8,557 bases of DNA from positions 1-8,557 of the forward strand of contig JAQGIX010000225.1 of NCBI GenBank assembly GCA_028290925.1, read 5' to 3'. The notes below the pieces were generated by a model. It was not told the DNA's origin. It did not search any database and worked only from the letters and a program-made list of their open reading frames with translations. Position numbers and translations under genes: made by a program. Numbering within the stretch: position 1 is the first letter of the stretch; the number at the start of each line of letters is the position of its first letter. The DNA comes from Phenylobacterium sp. (GTDB taxonomy: Bacteria > Pseudomonadota > Alphaproteobacteria > Caulobacterales > Caulobacteraceae). Positions 1 to 5,237 of this stretch are shown here, piece after piece.

Positions 1-211
1 TCGCCAGCAGCCAGTAGCCGTGCACGCAGGAGTGCCAGTCGAAGCTGCCGTGGAAGATCGGGTGCAGGTCGCGGGGGCCCTGGGCGTCGTCCGGGCCGTC
101 CAGCACGTGGTCGAGCTTGTTCGGATATTCGCGGGTCACATGGCCGAGCGCGATCCGGGCGAACGACGAGGCGAGCTCGGGGGTCAGGCGCTCAGTGGAA
201 GGCGAGGACAT
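1..211 (-). CDS. DUF2891 family protein, N-terminal 70 residues (gene cut by window edge)
   Basis: Only the first 70 codons lie in the window; the gene continues past base 1. The start ATG at 211-209 lies inside the end of the DUF979 gene, giving a 20-base overlap (192-211), so translation is probably coupled; a weak GGTG lies 7 bases upstream. The fragment opens with a polar helix-like stretch and then shows a striking His/Asp/aromatic block at residues 50-67, HPIFHGSFDWHSCVHGYW, which I recognise as the signature of the DUF2891 family. Members are soluble proteins of roughly 350 residues with no function established to my knowledge. No signal peptide is visible, so it is probably cytoplasmic. 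The clustered His and Asp residues look like an active or metal site, which is inference. Its position after two membrane proteins suggests it acts on, or controls, whatever they transport. Confidence 0.8.
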   Translation of the reverse strand, partial: MSSPSTERLTPELASSFARIALGHVTREYPNKLDHVLDGPDDAQGPRDLHPIFHGSFDWHSCVHGYWLLA

Positions 212-1145
212 ACATCAGCACCATGTTGGCGATCAGCAGGAGGAGGGCGGTGGGGACCTGGGCCTTGATCACCGCATAGCGGTCGGTGAGCTCCAGCAGC
301 GCCGGCGGCACCAGGTTGAAGTTGGCGGCCAGCGGGGTCATCAGCGTGCCGCAGAATCCCGAGAGCATGCCGAGGGCGGCCACCGCCGCCGGATCGCCGC
401 CGAACCGCCGGATCAGGATCGGCAGGCCGACGCCGACGGTGAGCACCGGGAAGGCGGCAAACGCATTGCCCATGATCATGGTGAAGCCCGCCATGCCCAG
501 GCAGTAGACGGCCACCGCCGCGGCGCGGGTGTCCATCGGCAGCCAGTGGGTGACCAGGTCGCCGATGACCTTGCCGACGCCGGCCAGCGCGAAGACCACC
601 CCCAGGGCCGCCAGCGCCTGCGGCAGCAGCGCCGCCCAGCCCACGGTGTCCATCAGCCGCCGGCCCTCCTGCAGCGGGCTGATCAGCGGCTGGCGGAGCA
701 GGATCAGCGCCACGCCCACGGCGATCAGCGCGGCGAGCGCCAGCGAAATCAGGGTCGCCTGCTTGGGATCGAGCAGCGGCTGGCCGGCCACCTGCAGGGG
801 CTTCAGCACCAGGATCCCGAACACCAGCACGACCGGCAGGGTAAGGGCCGGCACGAACAGCTTCTCGCCGAACCGCTGGGCCAGCGCCCGCCGCGCCTCG
901 GGCGAGGTGGTCTGCGGTTGGCCGCGGCCGAGCAGGCCGAAGCCGGCGATCAGCGCCAGCCCCAGGACCAGCACGCCGTTGCCGAGGTCGCCCAGCCGGT
1001 CGCCGGCCAGGAAGCTCAGCGCCACCAGGCCCCAGAAGGCCGCATTGCCGAACCGCTTGGGGTTCGCGGCGTCCGTGGCGCTGAGGAGCGCGAAGGCCGC
1101 GAACATCAGCCCGACCAGGACGTAGACCACGCCGAGCTTGATCAT
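192..1145 (-). CDS. DUF979 family multi-spanning membrane protein, putative permease subunit
   Basis: A 317-residue, strongly hydrophobic protein with about eight to ten likely membrane segments, for example near residues 3-22, 34-48, 55-73, 98-115, 131-151, 170-195, 208-245 and 298-315. The C-terminal part carries family-like blocks: GNAFAAFPV at 226-234, and SGFCGTLMTPLAANFNLVPP at 262-281, a Gly/Pro/Asn-rich stretch that could be a re-entrant, substrate-binding loop (inference). I assign it to DUF979. The ATG at 1145 is chosen because it overlaps the stop of the DUF969 gene as ATGA (1142-1145) and begins directly with a membrane helix; an in-frame GTG further upstream would only add Arg-rich sequence read out of frame from its neighbour. 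DUF969 and DUF979 genes normally sit side by side, and in several bacteria lie near pyroglutamyl-peptidase or 5-oxoprolinase genes, which hints at 5-oxoproline or small acid uptake. That link is inference, and no such gene is visible here. Confidence 0.82.
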   Translation of the reverse strand: MIKLGVVYVLVGLMFAAFALLSATDAANPKRFGNAAFWGLVALSFLAGDRLGDLGNGVLVLGLALIAGFGLLGRGQPQTTSPEARRALAQRFGEKLFVPALTLPVVLVFGILVLKPLQVAGQPLLDPKQATLISLALAALIAVGVALILLRQPLISPLQEGRRLMDTVGWAALLPQALAALGVVFALAGVGKVIGDLVTHWLPMDTRAAAVAVYCLGMAGFTMIMGNAFAAFPVLTVGVGLPILIRRFGGDPAAVAALGMLSGFCGTLMTPLAANFNLVPPALLELTDRYAVIKAQVPTALLLLIANMVLMYVLAFH

Positions 1146-1819
1146 TCGGCGGCCCCGGCGCGCAGCCGCCGCAGGGATCGGTCGAACAGCATCAGCCGGG
1201 CGCCGTGGATCACGAAAGCCGCCACCGCGGTGGGGATCGCCCACACCGAGAGCTGCAGCGGATCAAGGGTGATCCCGCTGGTGGCCAGGATGCCGACCAT
1301 CAGGAGGATCGAGCCGATGGCGATGAAGATGTCCTCGCCGAAGAAGACCCCGACGTTGTCGGTGGCCGCGGCCTGGGCGCGGATCGCCTGGCGCGTCTCG
1401 TCGGGGAGCTCGCCCGCCCGCATCTCGGCCGCGGCCTCGGCCATGGGCGCCACCAGCGGCCGCACCGTCTGGGCCTGGCCGGCGATGGAGATCAGGCCGA
1501 TGGCGGCGGTCAGCTGGCGGAACGCGAGATAGCCCACCAGCAGCGGGCCGGGCGAAGCGCCGCGGAACCGCGCGATGAGGGTGCGGGCGCGTTCCTGGAG
1601 GCCGGCGCGCTCCGCCACGCCGACGATCGGGTAGACCAGCAACGCCACGGTCACCAGGCGGTTGTCGTTGAACCCCTTGCCGAGCGCCGCCAGCACGGTG
1701 AGCGGCGGCAGGTGCGCCGCCAGGCCCGTGACCATGGCGGCGGCGACCACCACCAGCAGGGGATTGAAGCGGGCCGCGAAGCCGAGGATGACCACGGCCA
1801 CGCCCAACAGGGTCAGCAA
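1142..1819 (-). CDS. DUF969 family membrane protein, putative permease subunit
   Basis: A 225-residue inner-membrane protein with about six hydrophobic segments (roughly residues 2-16, 20-37, 55-70, 92-114, 164-182, 190-208). Conserved-looking features are the GFNDNR turn at 49-54, YPIVGVAERAGL at 63-74, the polar helix FRQLTAAIGL at 100-109 and the acidic TDNVGVFFGEDIF block at 153-165, all typical of DUF969. The start is TTG at 1819-1817, supported by a GAGGGA Shine-Dalgarno with 7 bases between it and the codon; no ATG or GTG gives a plausible frame nearby. It begins 37 bases after rsmA and overlaps the next gene by 4 bases. It is the first gene of the DUF969-DUF979-DUF2891 trio. It probably forms a heteromeric permease with DUF979, judged from size, topology and constant pairing. 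The substrate cannot be read from sequence. Confidence 0.82.
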   Translation of the reverse strand: MLTLLGVAVVILGFAARFNPLLVVVAAAMVTGLAAHLPPLTVLAALGKGFNDNRLVTVALLVYPIVGVAERAGLQERARTLIARFRGASPGPLLVGYLAFRQLTAAIGLISIAGQAQTVRPLVAPMAEAAAEMRAGELPDETRQAIRAQAAATDNVGVFFGEDIFIAIGSILLMVGILATSGITLDPLQLSVWAIPTAVAAFVIHGARLMLFDRSLRRLRAGAAE

Positions 1820-1826
1820 TTCAGGG

Positions 1827-1832
1827 TCCCTC
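1827..1832 (-). promoter_or_regulatory. Shine-Dalgarno site that decides the TTG start of the DUF969 gene
   Basis: On the minus strand GAGGGA lies 7 bases before the TTG at 1819-1817. It is one of the clearest ribosome-binding sites in the window and is the reason to accept a TTG start. The ATG at 1847 is followed in its own frame by a stop at the TGA just before the TTG, so it cannot be the start. Confidence 0.6.
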
Positions 1833-1856
1833 GGCTCGTGCGCGCCGCATGGAGCC
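1833..1856 (-). other. Compact hairpin immediately after the rsmA stop codon
   Basis: Starting with the base after the rsmA TGA, the transcript reads GGCTC, CA, TGCG, a GCG loop, CGCA, C, GAGCC. Two nested stems of 5 and 4 pairs form one nearly continuous GC-rich hairpin with a small internal bulge. No T-run follows; instead the ribosome-binding site of the DUF969 gene begins at the next base. It is therefore not a standard intrinsic terminator. It could slow polymerase, mark an RNA-processing site, or modulate translation of the downstream trio. The structure is read from sequence; any role is inference. Confidence 0.45.
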
Positions 1857-2696
1857 TCAACCGCCCCGGTTGTGCAACCAGCCGTCGGCCAGGCGCAGGA
1901 AGCCGGCCACGTCGATGGTCTCGGCGCGGGCCTGCGGGTCGAGGCCGGCGTGGATCGCCAGGGCTTCGCCGCCCATGGTCTTCAGGCTGGCCCGCAGCAT
2001 CTTGCGGCGCTGGCCGAAGGCGGCGGCGGTGATCTTCTGCAGGGCGTCCAGCCGCTCCGGCGCCGGCCGGTCGCGTCGCGGCGTCAGGCGCACCACGGCG
2101 GAGTCGACCTTGGGCGGCGGGGTGAAGGCCCGCGCCGGGACCTCCATGACCACCTGGGCCGCCGACGTCGCCTGGGCGATCACCGCGAGCCGTCCATAGG
2201 CCGAGGCGCCGGGCTGGGCCGCGATCCGCTCGGCGACCTCCTTCTGGAACATCAGGGTCAGCGAGGCCGGCGTCCACGGCCCGGTCAGCCACTTGATCAA
2301 CAGCGGCGTGCCGACGTTGTAGGGCAGGTTCGAGACCACGTGCGCGGGCGCGCCGCCGGCCAGGCGGGCCTCGTCCACCGTCAGGGCGTCGCCGATCACC
2401 AGGGTCAGGGCGCCTTGCGACGCCGCCGCGAGATCCTCCAGCAGCGGGCGAAACCGCTCGTCCTTCTCCACGGCGACGACCTTCGCCCCGGTCTCCAGCA
2501 GGGCCCGTGTCAGGCCGCCCGGGCCGGGACCCACCTCGATCACGGTGTCGCCCCGCGACAGCTCCGCCAGGCGCGCGATCTTGCGGGTGATGTTGAGGTC
2601 GAGGAGGAAGTGCTGGCCGAACGACTTCCTGGCCATCAGGCCGTGGGCGGCAAGGGCGTCGCGGAGCGGCGGCAGGTCATTGATGGAGCCGGGCAT
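1857..2696 (-). CDS. rsmA: 16S rRNA (adenine1518-N6/adenine1519-N6)-dimethyltransferase
   Basis: RsmA (KsgA) uses S-adenosylmethionine to dimethylate two adjacent adenines in the 3'-terminal hairpin of 16S rRNA, late in 30S subunit assembly in the cytoplasm. The 279-residue length matches the family (273 in E. coli). Motifs in order: KSFGQHFLLD at 24-33 (N-terminal family signature), the SAM-binding glycine loop EVGPGPGGLT at 54-63, acidic residue E77 after strand 2 (VVAVEKDE), GDAL at 102-105, the catalytic NLPYNVGTPLL at 123-133, and the C-terminal FTPPPKVDSAVV (191-202) and FGQRRKMLR (227-235). The ATG at 2696 puts the conserved blocks at family-typical positions. The ribosome-binding site is weak (GGGA, 6 bases before the ATG) and abuts the upstream inverted repeat. 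It follows pdxA as in E. coli. No missing catalytic residue was found. Confidence 0.97.
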   Translation of the reverse strand: MPGSINDLPPLRDALAAHGLMARKSFGQHFLLDLNITRKIARLAELSRGDTVIEVGPGPGGLTRALLETGAKVVAVEKDERFRPLLEDLAAASQGALTLVIGDALTVDEARLAGGAPAHVVSNLPYNVGTPLLIKWLTGPWTPASLTLMFQKEVAERIAAQPGASAYGRLAVIAQATSAAQVVMEVPARAFTPPPKVDSAVVRLTPRRDRPAPERLDALQKITAAAFGQRRKMLRASLKTMGGEALAIHAGLDPQARAETIDVAGFLRLADGWLHNRGG

Positions 2697-2705
2697 TTGT
2701 TTTCC

Positions 2706-2792
2706 CGCCCGTCCCGGCGAAGGCCGCGATCCAGGTGAAACCCACCGGACTCAGAGGTTGAATCTGGGCCCCGGCCTTCGCCGGGATGAGCG
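2706..2792. repeat. Imperfect inverted repeat filling the pdxA-rsmA gap (dispersed Caulobacterales-type palindromic element)
   Basis: Two 32-base arms, 2706-2737 and 2761-2792, are imperfect inverted copies that match at most positions. They contain a perfect 14-base core, TCCCGGCGAAGGCC at 2712-2725 and its complement at 2773-2786. The centre holds a further small GGTG/CACC stem (2734-2737 with 2743-2746). In RNA this would fold into a long GC-rich hairpin on either strand. No T-run follows on either strand, so it does not look like an intrinsic terminator. The core resembles palindromes I associate with many intergenic sites in Caulobacter and Phenylobacterium genomes, which makes this probably one copy of a dispersed family; copy number cannot be judged from one window. 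Its left arm ends about 10 bases before the rsmA start codon. Confidence 0.7.
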
Positions 2793-2824
2793 GAGTTAAG
2801 TGGCGCCTGAACCGGTGTCCAGCA

Positions 2825-3835
2825 TTACGCAGCGCGGGTGATGGCGATATCCCGCGCCAGGCGGAGCGCGGCGATCAGGCTGTCGGGCCGGGCCAGGCCG
2901 CGTCCGGCTATGTCGAAGCCGGTCCCGTGGTCGGGCGAGGTGCGCACGATCGGCAGGCCGAGGGTGACGTTCACGCCGCCCCAGAAGTCGAGCATCTTCA
3001 CCGGGATCAGAGCCTGGTCGTGATAGAGGCAGAGCGCCGCGTCATAGCGGACGCGCATCTCCTCCGGGAACAGGGTGTCGGCGGGATAGGGGCCGGTGGC
3101 GTCGATCCCCAGGTCGCGCAGCACCGCCACGGCGGGCCCGACGATGTCGACCTCCTCGCGGCCGATCGAGCCGCTCTCGCCGGCGTGCGGGTTGAGGCCG
3201 GCGACCGCGATGCGCGGCGCCTCGATCCCGAAGTCGCGCCGCAGCGCCTGGACGGTCACCAGCCCGGCGTTCACGATCCGCTCGATGGAGAGCAGCGAGG
3301 CGACCTTGGCCAGCGGCTCATGCACCGTGACCAGGGTCACCCGCAGGTCCTTGGCGGTGAGCATCATGATCGGCCCGCGCGCGCCGTCGAAGGCGGCCGC
3401 GGCGGTCAGCTCGCCGAGGAATTCGGTGTGGCCCGGGAACTTGAAGCCGGCCTCGTAGAGCGGCGCCTTGGCGATCGGGGCGGTGACCACGCCGGACACC
3501 GCGCCGCTGAGCGCCAGGCCGGCGGCGGTCTCGATCCAGCGGATGATGGCCGGCGCCGCCGCGGCGGAGGGCTGGCCGGCGACCACGGAGGCGCGCAGCG
3601 GCAGGTCGAGGACCGGCAGGGCGCCTGCGAAGACCTCCGACGCCGTGGCGACGCTGACCACCCGCTTGAGGATCGAGGCGCCGGCGCCCGACGCCGCGGC
3701 GAGCGCGTCGTGATCGCCCACCACCACGAAGGCGGGGCCGGCCTCGCGCAGCGCGTTCCAGGCCTTGACGACGATCTCCGGGCCGACGCCCGCCGGATCG
3801 CCGAGCGTGAGGGCGAGGGGCGGCCCCGCCGTCAC
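2825..3835 (-). CDS. pdxA: 4-hydroxythreonine-4-phosphate dehydrogenase
   Basis: PdxA oxidises 4-phosphohydroxy-L-threonine with NAD(P)+; the product loses CO2 to give 3-amino-2-oxopropyl phosphate, which PdxJ condenses with deoxyxylulose phosphate to make pyridoxine phosphate. It is a cytoplasmic, metal-dependent dimer. The 336-residue protein shows the N-terminal LTLGDPAGVGPE at 9-20, PGHTEFL at 134-140, VHEPL at 171-175, LNPHAGE at 214-220, YHDQALIPVK at 271-280 and RTSPDHGTGFDIAG at 298-311. H172, H217 and H272 keep exactly the 45- and 55-residue spacing of the three E. coli metal ligands (166, 211, 266). The start is GTG at 3835-3833, overlapping the surA stop as GTGA; the protein then begins directly with the family's first strand. 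The frame remains open far upstream inside surA, but that part is Arg/Pro-rich and meaningless. The gene is probably translationally coupled to surA. Confidence 0.96.
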   Translation of the reverse strand: MTAGPPLALTLGDPAGVGPEIVVKAWNALREAGPAFVVVGDHDALAAASGAGASILKRVVSVATASEVFAGALPVLDLPLRASVVAGQPSAAAAPAIIRWIETAAGLALSGAVSGVVTAPIAKAPLYEAGFKFPGHTEFLGELTAAAAFDGARGPIMMLTAKDLRVTLVTVHEPLAKVASLLSIERIVNAGLVTVQALRRDFGIEAPRIAVAGLNPHAGESGSIGREEVDIVGPAVAVLRDLGIDATGPYPADTLFPEEMRVRYDAALCLYHDQALIPVKMLDFWGGVNVTLGLPIVRTSPDHGTGFDIAGRGLARPDSLIAALRLARDIAITRAA

Positions 3836-5223
3836 CGGGTCTCGATGGTCGCCGACGTGCGCAGGTCGCGCATGTACCGCCGCGAGATCATGCTGAGCTG
3901 CTGGCCGTAGAGCCGGTTCTCGATCTGATCGTGGTTGAGCTGCTGGCCGTTGGAGGCGCGCTTGCCGCAGACCGCCACCAGGTGCAGCCCCACATTGGTC
4001 CGGATCGGGGCGGAAACCTGGCCCACCTGCAGCGTCTCGGCGGCTTGCCGGAACTGCGGCGCGAGGTCGTTGATCTCCGCCTCGCCGAGATCGCCGGCGA
4101 CGACGCCGGGCACGCCGGCGGCGGCCTTCTCCATGGTGTCGCAACCCTTGATCTGCACCCGCAGCGCCTCGAGCTTCACCCGGGCGGCCTCGAGGTCGCC
4201 GGGGGTCGCCTGCGGCGTCAGGGCGACGGCCGCCTGCTTCAGGCTGACCAGGGTCTGGCCGGAGCCGGAGCGCTTGTCCTTCAGGTACACGATGTAGACG
4301 CCGTCCTTCACCGGGATCGGCTGCGACAGCTGGCCGGGACGCAGCTGCTCGAGCGCGGCGTCGACCTCCGGCGGCATCTCGCCGGGACTGATCCAGCCCG
4401 CGTCGCCGCCGGTGGCGGCGGAGGCGGAGGCGGAGAACTGTCGGGCCACGGCGGCGAACGGCGCGCCCTGCTGAAGCTGCGCCACCAACTGCTGGGCGCC
4501 GCTGAGCGCCGTCGCCCGGCCGCCCACGCGGTTGGAGTCGATGAACACCTCGCTCACCTCGAACTGGGGCTTGGAGGCGTCGAGCGCCATGCGGTCCTGC
4601 AGGGCCTTGATCTGGTCTTCCCCGATGCGCAGCCGGCTGCCGTAGCGGCCGCGGATCCACCGCTGCCAGCTGACCTGGGCGCGCAGCTGCTGCTTGAGGG
4701 TCTCGGGACCCACGCCCTGCTGCGCCAGCACGGCCAGGAACTGCTTGCCGGTCATGTTGTTCTGCTTGGCCATGCCGTCGAGCTCTTCGTTCACTTCGTC
4801 ATCGGTGGCGACGATGGTGAACTTCTGCTCCTTCTCGACGCGCCGCAGCTCCTGGAGCTGCAGGCGCTCGTCGATCAGCGAGATCAGCGCCTCGCGCTCG
4901 AACTGCGGCAGGTTCTGCTCGGTGGGCTGTACGCCGGAGGTGGCGATCAGCAGGCGCACGCGCTGGGCGAGGTCATAGGTGGAGATGATGTCGTCGTTGA
5001 CGACGGCGGCCACCGATTCCGAAACGCCGCGCGGCAGGGCCGGCGCCGCCGCCGCCGGGGCGGCGGTGTTGACGCTGAGCGGCCCGCGCAGCTCCTGGCC
5101 ATGCGCGGCCAGGGGCAGGGCGGCCAGGGCCATGACGAACGGCAAAGCCGCGCGCCGCGCCGCCGGGTTGGAGACGTTACGCGCGCGCATCATGGTTGAA
5201 TTCATTCCTTCGAGCGGCCTCAT
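3832..5223 (-). CDS. surA: Periplasmic peptidyl-prolyl isomerase and outer-membrane protein chaperone SurA
   Basis: SurA escorts unfolded beta-barrel proteins across the periplasm to the BAM complex; in E. coli LptD, encoded just upstream here, is a strongly dependent client. The 463-residue protein has an N-terminal signal peptide (Arg-rich n-region, hydrophobic core about 26-40, likely cleavage near AAHGQ at 39-43) and a low-complexity Ala/Pro linker. The chaperone domain (about 66-215) includes VAAVVNDDIISTYDLAQR, a classic SurA start. A parvulin domain (about 220-318) includes FEVSEVFI, GGDAGWISPGEMPPE and GVYIVYLKDKR. A second, divergent parvulin-like domain (about 325-425) follows. C361 and C419 bracket that last domain and could form a disulfide. 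The ATG at 5223 is preferred because AGGA sits 10 bases upstream; ATGs at 5205 and 5193/5190 are alternatives that would only shorten the signal peptide. The gene starts 12 bases after lptD. Confidence 0.93.
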   Translation of the reverse strand: MRPLEGMNSTMMRARNVSNPAARRAALPFVMALAALPLAAHGQELRGPLSVNTAAPAAAAPALPRGVSESVAAVVNDDIISTYDLAQRVRLLIATSGVQPTEQNLPQFEREALISLIDERLQLQELRRVEKEQKFTIVATDDEVNEELDGMAKQNNMTGKQFLAVLAQQGVGPETLKQQLRAQVSWQRWIRGRYGSRLRIGEDQIKALQDRMALDASKPQFEVSEVFIDSNRVGGRATALSGAQQLVAQLQQGAPFAAVARQFSASASAATGGDAGWISPGEMPPEVDAALEQLRPGQLSQPIPVKDGVYIVYLKDKRSGSGQTLVSLKQAAVALTPQATPGDLEAARVKLEALRVQIKGCDTMEKAAAGVPGVVAGDLGEAEINDLAPQFRQAAETLQVGQVSAPIRTNVGLHLVAVCGKRASNGQQLNHDQIENRLYGQQLSMISRRYMRDLRTSATIETR

Positions 5224-5233
5224 CGGCGCGCAT

Positions 5234-5237
5234 TCCT
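5234..5237 (-). promoter_or_regulatory. Ribosome-binding site of surA overlapping the lptD stop codon
   Basis: On the minus strand AGGA (5237-5234) shares its first two bases with the TAG stop of lptD (5238-5236) and lies 10 bases before the ATG at 5223. This favours the longest surA start and suggests that ribosomes finishing lptD help start surA. A second Shine-Dalgarno-like GAAGGA (5211-5206) sits directly against the internal ATG at 5205 and 12 bases from the ATG at 5193, so the true start remains slightly uncertain. Confidence 0.4.

Noticed and set aside
1146..1244. Upstream extension of the DUF979 frame by 33 codons
   Set aside because: It is Arg-rich sequence overlapping the end of the DUF969 gene; the ATG at 1145 gives a normal membrane-helix start and a 4-base overlap.
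117..1532. 471-codon open frame on the plus strand opposite the DUF979/DUF969 genes
   Set aside because: The product is rich in Arg, Gln, His and Gly with no domain, the opposite strand encodes well-formed membrane proteins, and such antisense frames are expected in GC-rich DNA.
2706..2792. The inverted repeat as an intrinsic terminator after pdxA
   Set aside because: Neither flank has a T-run in the transcript direction, and the loop and arm lengths fit a dispersed palindrome better.
4417..4434. Three tandem GGCGGA units
   Set aside because: They encode the SASASA part of SurA and are too short to be more than local codon repetition.
3836..4660. Upstream extension of the pdxA frame through surA, which would give a 611-residue protein
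   Set aside because: The added part is Arg/Pro/Gly-rich, resembles no domain and lies entirely inside surA; the GTG at 3835 gives a protein that begins exactly where PdxA should.
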